A DNA stretch of 64,000 nucleotides from Lysobacter daejeonensis GH1-9 (GCF_000768355.1 NZ_AVPU01000006.1:107605-171604), one strand, 5' to 3'; positions 24,945 to 36,780 are shown, counted from the first letter of the stretch. Notes: generated by a model not told the origin, from the letters alone. Numbers and translations: made by a program.

Positions 24945-25940
24945 TCAGGGCAGCGGTACCAACCGCAACAGTTCGGCAGTAAGTCGGTCACCGTCCCAGC
25001 CCTCGGCCGTGGCTTCGTACGAGGGAAGGATGCGGTGGCGCAGGACATCTGGCGCCACCGCGCGCACGTCGTCGGGGGTCACGAAGTCGCGCCCGGCCAG
25101 CCATGCGTAGGCACGCGCGCAGCGCTCCAAAGCGATCGACCCACGCGGGCTTGCACCCCAGCCGATCCGTCGCGCGAGATTCGGGTCGTAGCGAGCCGCA
25201 TCGCGCGAGGCGACCACCAGCTCGATCACGTAACGTTCGACGCTAGGTGCCACGTGCAGATCCAGTACCGCCGCTCGCGCGGCCATTACCTCCGCCTGGG
25301 TGATCTGTTGGGATTCGACATGCGGAGTCGGCGCCACCGCCATCCGTGCCTGCTCGCGCGCAAGGCGCAGGATTTCGGCCTCCGCATCGACCTGCGGATA
25401 CCCGATACGTACATGCATCAGGAACCGGTCCAACTGCGCCTCGGGCAGCGGGAAGGTGCCCTCCTGCTCGATCGGATTCTGGGTGGCCATGACCAGGAAC
25501 AGCGGCGGCAAGGCGTACGTGTGTCGACCAACGGTGACCTGGCGCTCGCCCATCGCCTCAAGCAATGCGGATTGCACCTTGGCCGGGGCGCGGTTGATCT
25601 CGTCGGCCAACAGGATCGAGTGGAAAATCGGGCCCGACTGGAACTCGAAACGCCCTTCCTGCGGTCGCCACACCTCGGTGCCCGTGAGGTCCGCCGGCAG
25701 CAGATCCGGGGTGAACTGCACGCGGGCAAAGTCCGCGTCCAGCCGTCCGGCCAATACCCGGATGGCCGTGGTTTTCGCGAGGCCTGGCGCGCCTTCGACC
25801 AGAAGGTGACCATCGGCCAGCAAGGCGACCAGCAACCGCTCGACCAGTGCCGCCTGGCCAATGATCCGCCGGCCCAAATCGTCCCGCAGCGCCGAAAAGG
25901 TGGCGTGCAGCGTCGCAGGCTGGTTATCCGCTCCGTCCAT
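24945..25940 (-). CDS. MoxR-family AAA+ ATPase
   Basis: AAA+ ATPase of 331 residues with Walker A GAPGLAKT, Walker B LLADEINRAPAKVQSALLEAM, sensor 1 TQNPIEQEGTFPLPEAQLDRF, and the C-terminal lid GWGASPRGSIALERCARA. MoxR proteins act as chaperones that insert cofactors or activate VWA-domain proteins, and here it heads a cluster with two VWA proteins (BatA, BatB). The ATG at 25940 is taken because the conserved part starts soon after; upstream in-frame codons extend to 26090 inside the pilQ terminator region. Confidence 0.95.
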   Translation of the reverse strand: MDGADNQPATLHATFSALRDDLGRRIIGQAALVERLLVALLADGHLLVEGAPGLAKTTAIRVLAGRLDADFARVQFTPDLLPADLTGTEVWRPQEGRFEFQSGPIFHSILLADEINRAPAKVQSALLEAMGERQVTVGRHTYALPPLFLVMATQNPIEQEGTFPLPEAQLDRFLMHVRIGYPQVDAEAEILRLAREQARMAVAPTPHVESQQITQAEVMAARAAVLDLHVAPSVERYVIELVVASRDAARYDPNLARRIGWGASPRGSIALERCARAYAWLAGRDFVTPDDVRAVAPDVLRHRILPSYEATAEGWDGDRLTAELLRLVPLP

Positions 25941-26045
25941 CGTCGTTCCGCGCAGGTGGTGCAGGGATTCTGACCGATAGCGGGCCGCATGGTTCAACGA
26001 CGCGGTCGCAGGTTCAGCTGGGAGCCGAGCGGCACCGCCCGGAAC

Positions 26046-26082
26046 GCAAAAACGCCAAGGGCTCCACGAAGGAGCCCTTGGC
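26046..26082 (-). terminator. Terminator of the pilMNOPQ operon
   Basis: GCCAAGGGCTCC-ACGAA-GGAGCCCTTGGC is a perfect 12-bp stem; on the minus strand it is followed by GTTTTT. It begins 21 bp after the pilQ stop. Confidence 0.92.
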
Positions 26083-26102
26083 ACGATCATTGTCAGGACA
26101 GG

Positions 26103-28070
26103 TCAGCGCTGCGACACGCGCAACACCTTCGGCGTTACGAAGATCAGCAGTTCTGCCTTCTCCTTTTGACGCCCCTTCTTCTTGAACAGGTTGCCAAGGA
26201 ACGGGATATCGCCCAGGAACGGCACCTTGGAGACGTCGTTGCGGTCACGGAACTCGTACACGCCACCGATCACCACGGTCTGGCCGTCGTCGACAAGAAC
26301 GGCTGTGTTGATCGCGCGTTTGCTGATCTGCGGCACATCACCGATGGAGGTATTGATGAAGCCGTCGATCTCGTCCTTCTTGACGTCCATGTTGAGGAAC
26401 ACACGGCCGTCATTGGTGATGGTCGGGACGACCTTCATTTCCAGCAGCACGTCCTTGAACTGGACGTTCGGAATCGGGATCGAGTTGCCACCCTGCTGCG
26501 GCGAAATCGTGACGTAGCCAACTTCCTGACCCTGACTAATTACCGCTTCGCGCTGGTTGGCAGTGACGATGCGCGGATTGGAAATGACCTCGCCGCGGCC
26601 TTCCTGCTGCATGGCCGAGAGTTCGACATCAAGCAGGTAGCCGGCATTCAGGATCGAGAGTGCCACGGCGCCAGCGGGGTTATTGACTGCCAAGTTCGTC
26701 ATCATCTGGCGGGTGACGGTAAAGCCCGGCTCGCCAGCCATGAGCGCGTTAGAACGCGAAAGCGCGGTTTCGGACGAGGCGTCAGCACTGCCGCCGAAAC
26801 CCAAGGTGCTGCGATCACCGTCCTTACCCGCCGCACCATTGATGCCGAAACGAGAGCCCAGCTCGCGGGAGAAGCTCTCCGTCGCGATGACGACGCGGGC
26901 TTCGATCACCACTTGGTCAACCGGACGATCAATGACCCGGATCAGCTCGCGCATCTGCGCAACCTTCTTCGGGATGTCGCTGATCATCAGCGTATTGGTG
27001 CGCTCATCGGCCACCATGCGGCCGCGGGGTGACATGAAACCGCTGTCCTGGTTGCTCTGACCACCGCCACCACCACCACTGCCACCACTACCACCGCCAC
27101 CCACTCCCTTGGCCTCAGACAGCGCCTTGAAGATCTGCGCAGCATTGTGATAGTTGATCTGGATGTACTCGGTCACCGTGTCGACGCGGTTGTCGAGCGC
27201 GATACGCGCGTCTTCCTTGTCCTGCTCGTACTTGGCGAGCTCGGCCTGGGGGGCGACCCACACCACGTTGCCGCTGCGGCGCTTGTCCAGGCCCTTGGCC
27301 TGCAAGACGATGTCCAACGCCTGGTCCCACGGCACGTTGATCATGCGCAGCGTGACGTTGCCCTGCACGGTGTCGGAGGCGACGATGTTGAGCCCCGACT
27401 CCTCGGCGATGAGCTGCAGTACCGTGCGCACCGGCACGTCCTGGAAGTTGAAGGTCACCGGCTTGCCCGCGTAGGCCTTGCTCGGGATCGCCGCGCCCGT
27501 CGCTCCGACGGCGCGGCCACCGGCTGCCTTGGCACTGGCCACGGCCGCCTTGGGCATCACTTCGACGATGTACTCGTTGCCCATCTGGTAGGCCATCGAA
27601 TCGAACCCGCCGCGGGTATCCAGCACCAGCTGGGTACCGTTGCCTGCAGGACGTGCGTCGATACGCTGGACCGGCGTGGCGAAGTCGGTGACGTTCAGCG
27701 GGCGCTGCAACGACGCCGGCAACTGCGCGTTGCCGACATCGATCACGATCTTCTGTCCCTGGTTCTTCAGGTCCGGTGCGGCGCCATTGCCGTCGAACTT
27801 GATCACCAGCCGACCCGAGCCGCCGTCGCCGCGCTTGAAGTCGATGTTGGATACCTGCACGGCGCCCGGAACCTGCTTGGCGGGATCGGTCGCCACGGGC
27901 ATGCCATTGGCCAGCGACACCGGCATGGCGACCGTTGTGGAGGTCGAAGGCGCTGCCGCATGGGCCGCACTGAGTGCCGCGACCACGCCGATCGCGAGGC
28001 CAATGCCCCCCGTGCGGAGGATCAACGGGCGCCGGCCGGGCCGGGAGCGGTTGGCGTTGAAATCGGTCAT
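26103..28070 (-). CDS. pilQ: Type IV pilus secretin PilQ
   Basis: Outer-membrane secretin of 655 residues through which type IV pili pass. An N-terminal signal peptide (GIGLAIGVVAALSAAHAA) is followed by an AMIN domain (about residues 60-150), an STN/N0 domain (VTFNFQDVPVRTVLQLIAEESGLNIVASD), a Gly/Ser-rich linker (GGGGSGGSGGGGGG) within the N1 domain, and the secretin domain ending LLIFVTPKVL. ATG 28070 is chosen; an ATG at 28091 would overlap the pilP stop (ATGA) and add seven residues, and is also credible. Last gene of the operon. Confidence 0.95.
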   Translation of the reverse strand: MTDFNANRSRPGRRPLILRTGGIGLAIGVVAALSAAHAAAPSTSTTVAMPVSLANGMPVATDPAKQVPGAVQVSNIDFKRGDGGSGRLVIKFDGNGAAPDLKNQGQKIVIDVGNAQLPASLQRPLNVTDFATPVQRIDARPAGNGTQLVLDTRGGFDSMAYQMGNEYIVEVMPKAAVASAKAAGGRAVGATGAAIPSKAYAGKPVTFNFQDVPVRTVLQLIAEESGLNIVASDTVQGNVTLRMINVPWDQALDIVLQAKGLDKRRSGNVVWVAPQAELAKYEQDKEDARIALDNRVDTVTEYIQINYHNAAQIFKALSEAKGVGGGGSGGSGGGGGGQSNQDSGFMSPRGRMVADERTNTLMISDIPKKVAQMRELIRVIDRPVDQVVIEARVVIATESFSRELGSRFGINGAAGKDGDRSTLGFGGSADASSETALSRSNALMAGEPGFTVTRQMMTNLAVNNPAGAVALSILNAGYLLDVELSAMQQEGRGEVISNPRIVTANQREAVISQGQEVGYVTISPQQGGNSIPIPNVQFKDVLLEMKVVPTITNDGRVFLNMDVKKDEIDGFINTSIGDVPQISKRAINTAVLVDDGQTVVIGGVYEFRDRNDVSKVPFLGDIPFLGNLFKKKGRQKEKAELLIFVTPKVLRVSQR

Positions 28071-28087
28071 CTTCCTATCCCCCAGAA

Positions 28088-28642
28088 TCATTGATCTTCC
28101 AACGCGACCGTGGCCGGACGTTCCAGCCAACCACCCGCGCCATCCGGCACCAGTTCCACCAGCTCGATGCGGTCGTCGAACACACCGGTCACTCGACCGT
28201 CGCTCTGACCCATGTAGGCACCTGGCTGCACGCGATACGTCACTTTGTCGGGCGCCATCACCAGCGCCACCAATCCACCACCGCGTCCCAGCGTGCCGAC
28301 CATGTCGAGGCTGTCGAGCGGGAACTGCTCCAGCACCTGCTTGCGTCGGGACGCATCCGGGCGTGGGCCACTGCCACCACCATCATCGGTGAAGGCGGTG
28401 CTGAACGGATCGCGCAGGGCCTGGGCCGCGTACTCGAACGTCTCGAACTGCTGCATCACCGGCAACGGATCCAACGGCGGCGCAGGGCGTGCCTTCACCT
28501 CGGCCACCCACGTTTCCAGATTGGGGGCCTCGCCTGGCGTGCTGGTCACCCCGCGCGCGCAACCGGCCAGTGTGGCCACCAGCGCAACGGCAAGGATGTG
28601 GCGCACCAGGGGCGACCCACCGCGGACAGTCAACTCACCCAT
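28088..28642 (-). CDS. pilP: Type IV pilus lipoprotein PilP
   Basis: Lipoprotein of 184 residues with lipobox LAGC (Cys about 28), anchored at the periplasmic face of the inner membrane. The conserved C-terminal domain has GTLGRGGGLVALV, the YRVQPGAYMGQSDGRV segment, and ends in the basic/acidic EDRIELVELV type strand. PilP connects the PilM-N-O platform with PilQ. Start at 28642 is one base after the pilO stop. Confidence 0.95.
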   Translation of the reverse strand: MGELTVRGGSPLVRHILAVALVATLAGCARGVTSTPGEAPNLETWVAEVKARPAPPLDPLPVMQQFETFEYAAQALRDPFSTAFTDDGGGSGPRPDASRRKQVLEQFPLDSLDMVGTLGRGGGLVALVMAPDKVTYRVQPGAYMGQSDGRVTGVFDDRIELVELVPDGAGGWLERPATVALEDQ

Positions 28643-28643
28643 C

Positions 28644-29321
28644 TCAGGTCCCCCCCTGGCCCGACGCCGGCGCGCCTGCAGTGCTCTGCTGCGCGGCCAC
28701 TTCCTCTTCGTCGAGGTAACGATACGTCTTTACCGTGCCGGCCAGCTCCAGCGGGCTGTTCGGCGTGATCGCACCGTCCTTGCCCTGGGTCGCGCGCGGC
28801 CGCAACTGGATGTCGTGCATGGTCATGATGACCACGCGCGGCAGCGACGCCACGCCGCTGACGAAGCCGCCGAACTGGTGGTAGGTCCCCACCATGCGCA
28901 GCGCGATCGGCTTCTCGGCGTAGAACTCCTTGGGCTGTTCCGGACCCGGCTGGAACAACTCATTGGTGATGCCGGTGGCCAGCGCGGTCTGCGAGATGTC
29001 GACGATCAGGTCCGGCATCTCGGTCTTGCTCGGCAGCTGGCGCAGCATCTGCTGCAACTGCTGCTCCATCTGCGCGAGCTGCTGCTTCAGCGGTTCAAGA
29101 TTGGCGGCGCGCCCCTGCTTGGTCTCGAACTCCGTGCGCAGGTCGGACTCCTGGCGCTCCAGGCCCTCAAGCTCCGTGCGCTTGTCGCGCACGAACAGAT
29201 ACCAGGCCAGGCCGATGATGAGCACGGCCACCAGCGCACAGAAACCTATCTTGGCCTGCTGCGGCCAAGCGCCCATGTTGTTGAAATCGAGTTCCTTGAG
29301 TGAAACCTTCTTCTGGCTCAC
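28644..29321 (-). CDS. pilO: Type IV pilus assembly protein PilO
   Basis: Inner-membrane protein of 225 residues with a single helix (IGFCALVAVLIIGLAWYLF), a periplasmic coiled coil (LERQESDLRTEF...), and a ferredoxin-like domain. It pairs with PilN to form the periplasmic platform. The GTG start overlaps the pilN stop (GTGA). The last 35 residues are low complexity, rich in Ala/Gln/Gly. Confidence 0.95.
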   Translation of the reverse strand: MSQKKVSLKELDFNNMGAWPQQAKIGFCALVAVLIIGLAWYLFVRDKRTELEGLERQESDLRTEFETKQGRAANLEPLKQQLAQMEQQLQQMLRQLPSKTEMPDLIVDISQTALATGITNELFQPGPEQPKEFYAEKPIALRMVGTYHQFGGFVSGVASLPRVVIMTMHDIQLRPRATQGKDGAITPNSPLELAGTVKTYRYLDEEEVAAQQSTAGAPASGQGGT

Positions 29322-30015
29322 GACGAGGCTCCTGTTGCGGGCGCTGCAGTAGTCGGTGCCGGTGCCGGGGTGGTTGCGGCCGGAGCCGCTCCAGCCGGCG
29401 CCGCGCTTTCGGCGGCCGGCGCGGGTGCCGGCGGCGCGTCAGGCACGCCATCGCCATCCTCGTCCTTGGGCGCGTTCGGGTTGGCCAGCTTGACCTGCAG
29501 GCTGAACATGTAAGGCAGGCCCTTGTCGGCGCCCTTGGCCTCGATGATCGACAGGTCGGGGTTGGTCATCCAGCCCGAGCTTTCCAGGTTGCGCAGGTAG
29601 GTGGACACGCGCGCGTTGGACTGCGAGCGCCCTTCCAGCGTCAGCATTTCCGCGTCCTGCTTGATCGAGGTGAGGATTACGCCGTCAGGAATCGTGCGCA
29701 CCAGGGAGTCGAACAGGTGCACCATCTGCGAGCGGTTGGCCTGCAACTGCTCGATGACTTCCTTGCGCGCCAGCAGCTTGGCCTTCTTCTTGTCCAGCTC
29801 CTCGATCTCGACGATCTGCTTGTCGACCTCGGTGATCCGGTCGCGCAGGAACTGGTTGCGCTCGTTCTGGCCGCTGATCTGGCCGTTGTAGAAGCTGATG
29901 ATCAGGAACGACAGCAGCACCGCGCCCAGGGCCGACAGGCCCAGCATGGTGGCGAATTCCTTCTGCCGCTGCTTGCGGCGCTCCGCGCGCCAGGGGAGCA
30001 GGTTGATCCGTGCCA

Positions 30016-30016
<1 letters not shown>
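29318..30016 (-). CDS. pilN: Type IV pilus assembly protein PilN
   Basis: Protein of 232 residues. The N-terminal cytoplasmic peptide MARINLLPWR docks into PilM, followed by one transmembrane helix (LSALGAVLLSFLIISFY) and a coiled coil plus ferredoxin-like domain. An unusual C-terminal extension of about 60 residues carries DEDGDGVPD, a thrombospondin type-3-like calcium motif, and an Ala/Pro-rich tail. ATG overlaps the pilM stop (ATGA). Core residues are fully typical. Confidence 0.95.
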
Positions 30017-31125
<1,109 letters not shown>

Positions 31126-31126
31126 T

Positions 31127-31155
31127 TAAATAACGGACTTTCCCCCGGCTGGCAA
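31127..31155 (-). promoter_or_regulatory. Candidate sigma70 promoter for pilMNOPQ
   Basis: On the minus strand TTGCCA (31150-31155) is followed after exactly 17 bp by TATTTA (31127-31132). The -35 matches five of six; the -10 is weak. It lies in the divergent region between pilM and mrcA, where a plus-strand TATACT at 31253-31258 is the likely mrcA -10. Confidence 0.5.
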
Positions 31156-31252
31156 CCATTTCTTGTCAGAAACTGACGAGCCGATTCCGTCATGCCCCTT
31201 AAACGGCAACTGGAAGCGTGACCGGACGCCGGGGTCCAACCCCCGCCTCATC

Positions 31253-31258
31253 TATACT
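31253..31258 (+). promoter_or_regulatory. Candidate -10 box for mrcA
   Basis: TATACT, about 40 bp before the mrcA start; no good -35 is visible, so spacing cannot be confirmed. Confidence 0.4.
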
Positions 31259-31295
31259 CCACGGCCAATACACCCGCAATCGGACCGAATCCCAG

Positions 31296-33806
31296 ATGCC
31301 CCCACTCCGCCGCCTGTTCCGCTGGGCGCTGGCCGCCTTGGCCGGCCTGTTCCTGCTGGGCCTGGTCGCCGTTGGCGTCCTGTATTACCTGATCGCGCCC
31401 AACCTCCCGGACGTGGAGACCCTGCGCGACGTGGAAATGCAGGAGCCCATGTACGTCTATTCCCGGGACGGCAAGCTCATGGCGCTGTTCGGCGAGACCC
31501 GGCGCTATCCGGCGAAGATCGAGGATGTGCCGCAGCGGCTGAAGCAGGCCTTCATCGCCATCGAGGACGCCCGCTTCTACCAGCACCATGGCGTGGACTA
31601 CAAGGGCACGTTCCGCGCGGTGTGGCTGTTGGCCACCACCGATGGCAAGCGCGTCCCCGGCGGCTCCACCATCACCCAGCAGGTGGCTCGCCAGTTCTAC
31701 CTGAGTTCGGAAGTCAGCTACACCCGCAAGCTGACCGAGATGTTGCTGGCCATGCGCATGGAGCGCGAGCTGAGCAAGGACGAGATCTTCGAGCTGTACC
31801 TCAACAAAAGCTTCTTCGGCAACCGCGCCTACGGCGTGGCCGCGGCCGCCGAGTTCTACTACGGCAAGAAGCTGGACGAGCTGTCGCTGGACGAAATGGC
31901 CTCGCTAGCGGGCATCCCCAAGTTCCCGTCCAGCGGCAACCCGCTGAGCAACCCCGAGCGCGCCAAGGAACGCCGCGACTACATCCTGCAGCGGATGGCG
32001 GAGCTGAAGTTCGTTTCCCGTGACGAGGCGGAGGCGGCCAAGTCCGTGCCGATGCACGCGTCCCCGCACGAACGCCCGGTGGAGATCGAGGCCCCTTACG
32101 TGGCCGAAATGGTGCGCCAGGCGATGGTCGACAAATTCGGCGCCGAGGCTTTGACCAAGGGCTACCACGTAACCACCACGATCGACCCGGTGCTGCAGGC
32201 AGCCGCAGACAAGGCGCTGCGCGATGGCCTGCACGTCTATGACGTGCGCCACGGCTGGCATGGGGTGGAGAAGCACGTCGACCTGGCCGAGGGCGAAACC
32301 GCCGCACAGGCGCGCACCCATCTGCGGGGCTTCACCTCGCAGGCTGCACTGCGCCCGGCGTTGGTGCTGGGCACGGGCGACCGCACCGCCAGCGTGGCGC
32401 TCGCTGATGGCACTACCCTGGAGCTGGGGCCGGAGCAGGGCTGGGGTGGACGCAACCCGGCCAGCCTGGTCAAGCGCGGCGACATCGTCCGCGTGACCCG
32501 GATCGAAGCCCCCGCTGATGCCAAGCCCGCCGCCGCGCCCGCCGCCGTGCGTTACCGCCTCACGCAGATCCCGCGCGCCCAGGCGACGCTGGTGTCGCTG
32601 GATGCCGATACCGGCGCGCTGCGCGCACTGTCTGGCGGCTACAGCTACGCCGGCAACAAGTTCAACCGCGCCACCCAGGCACGCCGCCAGCCCGGCTCGA
32701 GCTTCAAGCCGTTCGTCTACGCCGCGGCGATGGAGCGCGGCTTCAACCCGGCATCGATCGTGCTGGACGCACCGGTGGTGTTCAAGGACCGTCGCGGGCA
32801 CGTGTGGCGTCCGCAGAACGACAGCGGCAACTTCGCCGGCCCGATGCGCCTGCGCGAGGCAATGGTGCAGTCCCGCAACCTGGTGTCCGTGCGCCTGCTG
32901 GACGCCATGGGCGTGGACTATGCACGCAAGTACATCAGCCACTTCGGGTTCCCGGAGTCGGAACTGCCGCCCAACCTGTCGATGTCGCTGGGCACCGCGT
33001 CGCTGACTCCGATCTCGGTGGCGCAGGGTTACGCCGCGTTCTCCAACGGTGGCTTCCGGATCACCCCGTGGTTCATCGACGAGGTGAAGGACCGCGACGG
33101 CGCCGTGCTGTTCAAGGAAAAGCCGGCCATCGCCTGCCGCACCTGCGCGGTCGGCGCGACCACGGCAAAGGCCGTTCCGGCCACCGGCACGGTCGTGGAC
33201 GGCTTCGACCTCGGTCCGGCCGGCGGCGCGGCCACCGCGGCCAAGCCGGCGGCCAAACCCGAGACCAAGCCTGCCCCCGCGGCGGCGCCCCTGGACCTCG
33301 ACAAGCTGTCCCTGGCCCCGCGCGCGATCGACAACCGCATCGCCTACCAGATCGTCTCGATGCTGCGCGACGTGGTGCTGCGCGGCACCGGCACCGCGGC
33401 CAAGGTGTTGGAGCGCGAGGACGTCGGCGGCAAGACCGGTTCCACCAACGACCACCGCGACGCCTGGTTCTCGGGCTTCGGCGGCCCGCTGGTGACCACC
33501 GTTTGGGTGGGCCGCGACAACTTCCAGTCGCTGGGCTACCGCGAATATGGCGGCAAGGCCGCCCTGCCGATCTGGATCGACTACATGCGCGTGGCGCTCA
33601 AGGACCAGCCGATCCGCGCCAACGATCCGCCCGACGGCATGGTGCAGGTATCGGTGGGCCCCGGTGGCCGCCTGATTCCCGACGGCGGCGGGGGCATCGT
33701 CGAATGGGTCAAGGCCGAGGACCTGGAACGCATGGAAACCTATGTCGACTACGGCCCGGAAGAAGCCGAAGCGCCGACGGAAGAAGAGTCCTTCGACATC
33801 TTCTGA
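31296..33806 (+). CDS. mrcA: Penicillin-binding protein 1A, bifunctional transglycosylase/transpeptidase
   Basis: Class A PBP of 836 residues that polymerises and cross-links peptidoglycan. It has a short cytoplasmic tail, a transmembrane helix ([22 protein letters not shown]), a GT51 glycosyltransferase domain with [15 protein letters not shown] and GGSTITQQ, an OB-like insert, and a transpeptidase domain with the catalytic Ser in QPGSSFKPF (about residue 468), SRN (in QSRNLVSV) and KTG (in [10 protein letters not shown]). A 35-residue Ala/Lys/Pro-rich stretch lies between SRN and KTG regions. Divergent from pilMNOPQ, a conserved gammaproteobacterial arrangement. Confidence 0.97.
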   Translation: MPPLRRLFRWALAALAGLFLLGLVAVGVLYYLIAPNLPDVETLRDVEMQEPMYVYSRDGKLMALFGETRRYPAKIEDVPQRLKQAFIAIEDARFYQHHGVDYKGTFRAVWLLATTDGKRVPGGSTITQQVARQFYLSSEVSYTRKLTEMLLAMRMERELSKDEIFELYLNKSFFGNRAYGVAAAAEFYYGKKLDELSLDEMASLAGIPKFPSSGNPLSNPERAKERRDYILQRMAELKFVSRDEAEAAKSVPMHASPHERPVEIEAPYVAEMVRQAMVDKFGAEALTKGYHVTTTIDPVLQAAADKALRDGLHVYDVRHGWHGVEKHVDLAEGETAAQARTHLRGFTSQAALRPALVLGTGDRTASVALADGTTLELGPEQGWGGRNPASLVKRGDIVRVTRIEAPADAKPAAAPAAVRYRLTQIPRAQATLVSLDADTGALRALSGGYSYAGNKFNRATQARRQPGSSFKPFVYAAAMERGFNPASIVLDAPVVFKDRRGHVWRPQNDSGNFAGPMRLREAMVQSRNLVSVRLLDAMGVDYARKYISHFGFPESELPPNLSMSLGTASLTPISVAQGYAAFSNGGFRITPWFIDEVKDRDGAVLFKEKPAIACRTCAVGATTAKAVPATGTVVDGFDLGPAGGAATAAKPAAKPETKPAPAAAPLDLDKLSLAPRAIDNRIAYQIVSMLRDVVLRGTGTAAKVLEREDVGGKTGSTNDHRDAWFSGFGGPLVTTVWVGRDNFQSLGYREYGGKAALPIWIDYMRVALKDQPIRANDPPDGMVQVSVGPGGRLIPDGGGGIVEWVKAEDLERMETYVDYGPEEAEAPTEEESFDIF

Positions 33807-33824
33807 CGTGTGGTAGGGTTTGAT

Positions 33825-33845
33825 GGTCGGCCCTCGTGGCCGACC
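33825..33845 (+). other. Hairpin between mrcA and the next gene
   Basis: GGTCGGCC-CTCGT-GGCCGACC, an 8-bp perfect stem 18 bp after the mrcA stop and without a T tract. It may be a weak or Rho-assisted terminator, or an mRNA-stabilising end. Confidence 0.45.
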
Positions 33846-33886
33846 GCGGCGGTTCCCGCCTGCGCAGTGCAGCCGCGGAGGTCCTC

Positions 33887-34546
33887 GTGAGCCACGCCCG
33901 ACAGCACGCCCACCTGCACATGCAGACGCGCACACGTGAGCGCCGCCACCGGTTGGCGCATGAAGCGGCCCGCCTGATGGCAGAAGGCGGTATCCGCGAC
34001 TTCCACCAGGCCAAGCTCAAGGCCGCTGCGCGGCTGGGCATCCACGACGACGCTTCCCTACCCCGCAATCGCGAGATCGAGGCGGCGCTGCGCGAGTACC
34101 AGCGGCTGTTCCAACCCGGCAATGTCGACGCGATCAGGCAACGGCGCGAAGCGGCGCTGCGCGCCATGGAGTTCTTCGGCGGTTTCGACCCCCGACTGGT
34201 CGGACCGGTACTGGAGGGCACGGCCGACCTGCGCAGCCCGGTGGCGCTGCACCTGCACGACGACGATCCCGACGCCGTGCCCCGCTTCCTGGAGCAGCAC
34301 GGCATCCCCGCCGAGGCGCGCAGTCGCCGCCTGCGCCTGGACCGCGAGCGCGAGGGCGACTTCCCGGTGTGGGTGTTCGGCGCCGAGGAACTGGCCTTCG
34401 ACGTGACCGTGCTGCCGCGCGCCGTACTGCGCCAGGCCCCGCTGTCCAGCGTCGACGAGAAGCCGATGCGGCGCGCTTCGGCCGCGCAACTTCAACAGTT
34501 GCTGGTGGAAGAGGACATCAGTGGTTTTGAACAGAGCCGGGACTGA
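33887..34546 (+). CDS. Conserved hypothetical protein, Xanthomonadales type
   Basis: Soluble protein of 219 residues; no signal peptide or membrane helix. The N-terminal third is basic and helical (HARQHAHLHMQTRTRERRHR), then comes EFFGGFDPRLVGPVLEGTAD, which suggests a nucleotide-transferase-like turn, and a mixed C-terminal half ending in LLVEEDISGFEQSRD. I do not recognise a definite family; similar proteins in Xanthomonads are usually annotated hypothetical. The GTG start has GGAGG 6 nt upstream and is preferred to an in-frame ATG at 33836. It follows mrcA by 80 bp. Confidence 0.7.
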   Translation: MSHARQHAHLHMQTRTRERRHRLAHEAARLMAEGGIRDFHQAKLKAAARLGIHDDASLPRNREIEAALREYQRLFQPGNVDAIRQRREAALRAMEFFGGFDPRLVGPVLEGTADLRSPVALHLHDDDPDAVPRFLEQHGIPAEARSRRLRLDREREGDFPVWVFGAEELAFDVTVLPRAVLRQAPLSSVDEKPMRRASAAQLQQLLVEEDISGFEQSRD

Positions 34547-34609
34547 TCCCTCACGACTGATCGCCCAGTGTCATGGCACCTCTCTCACGGTAGGCCTTTG
34601 TTGCTGTAG

Positions 34610-35218
34610 TCAGGCCAGGAGGCGCCTGCCGCGCCGGTGTCTGGCGTAGCCGAACACGTTGAGCTCGATCACTACGAACGCCGACAGCCACAGCAGCGCA
34701 TCCCAGGCATCCAGCCAGGCGTGCAACGGTTCGGGCCCAGTGGCGCCTTGGATCGCCCACGCAAGCAGGAAACCGACGAGGGTCACATAGAGCACGACTG
34801 CGCACGCGCGGCGCCCACGATGCAACCGCACGCCCCCTGCCGGCAGTCGTACCTCCAATTCCAGCAATGCCACGATGCCGAGCCACACCATCTCGTTGGC
34901 GAAGTCGAGCCATTGCCGTTCCAACGCATAGCCGACGCAGGCCACCAGCACCGCCAACGCGGCAATCGCACGCACACCATGCAGCGACGAACGCCAACGC
35001 GCTGGCAGCGGCCAGCCGCCGGTCTCCCACTCGAACAGCATCAGCAACACCAGCCAGGCCGTCGTATCCACCAGCTCGGTCAGGCGTCCGAACAGCGCGT
35101 ACAGCACCACGTCGCCAGCCAGCAGCGTGTACATCAACCACTTGAAAACGACGAAGCCGCGGCGAGGCCGCGGCTCCATCATTGCGTCGGCGCGTGCGCC
35201 GGACAGCGGTTGCTCCAT
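34610..35218 (-). CDS. Integral membrane protein in the gltA operon
   Basis: Protein of 202 residues with about six hydrophobic helices (KWLMYTLLAGDVVLYALFG, TAWLVLLMLFEW, IAALAVLVACVGYAL, EMVWLGIVALLELEV, VVLYVTLVGFLLAWAI, ALLWLSAFVVIELNVFG). I do not recognise a family. The ATG at 35218 lies 5 nt after the gltA stop, so it is probably co-transcribed with citrate synthase. Function unknown; a transport or respiratory accessory role cannot be excluded. Confidence 0.72.
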   Translation of the reverse strand: MEQPLSGARADAMMEPRPRRGFVVFKWLMYTLLAGDVVLYALFGRLTELVDTTAWLVLLMLFEWETGGWPLPARWRSSLHGVRAIAALAVLVACVGYALERQWLDFANEMVWLGIVALLELEVRLPAGGVRLHRGRRACAVVLYVTLVGFLLAWAIQGATGPEPLHAWLDAWDALLWLSAFVVIELNVFGYARHRRGRRLLA

Positions 35219-35223
35219 GCGGA

Positions 35224-36525
<1,302 letters not shown>

Positions 36526-36634
36526 GAAGCACTCCTCGGTCTGCGCACCACGGGAGCACCGCGGCACGTAAGGGGGAAGGGAGCAGGTCCGACCCGGCGG
36601 CATGCGTCCAACCGGTTCGGCCTTGCAATCGTGA

Positions 36635-36678
36635 ATTATCGCACAACGTCCCAGAGTCCGGACTCTGACTTTAGTCAG
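36635..36678 (-). promoter_or_regulatory. gltA promoter with overlapping palindromes
   Basis: On the minus strand an extended -10 (TGC-GATAAT, GATAAT at 36635-36640) lies about 110 bp before the GTG start. The position expected for its -35 box is occupied by CAGAGTCCGGACTCTG (36652-36667), a perfect 16-bp palindrome, immediately overlapped by CTGACT-TT-AGTCAG (36665-36678). Both dyads are centred about 13 bp apart. A dimeric regulator binding here would block or recruit polymerase. The regulator is unknown. Confidence 0.6.
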
Positions 36679-36732
36679 GCCGAAGCGTGTGCATTCCGTT
36701 CGCGGCGCGTATTTGGCGTATGGCCGGAAATG

Positions 36733-36756
36733 CAAACGGCCGCCCGGAGGCGGCCG
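36733..36756 (-). terminator. Terminator of rpmE2
   Basis: CGGCCGCC-CGGA-GGCGGCCG; on the minus strand it is followed by TTTGC, 25 bp after the rpmE2 stop. The T tract is short. Confidence 0.65.
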
Positions 36757-36780
36757 TCTGGCATTGCGGAGCGACGGCGA

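Noticed and set aside
31905..33935. A 676-codon open frame opposite mrcA
   Set aside because: Antisense shadow of the PBP1A gene; low-complexity His/Gly/Arg content typical of such frames.
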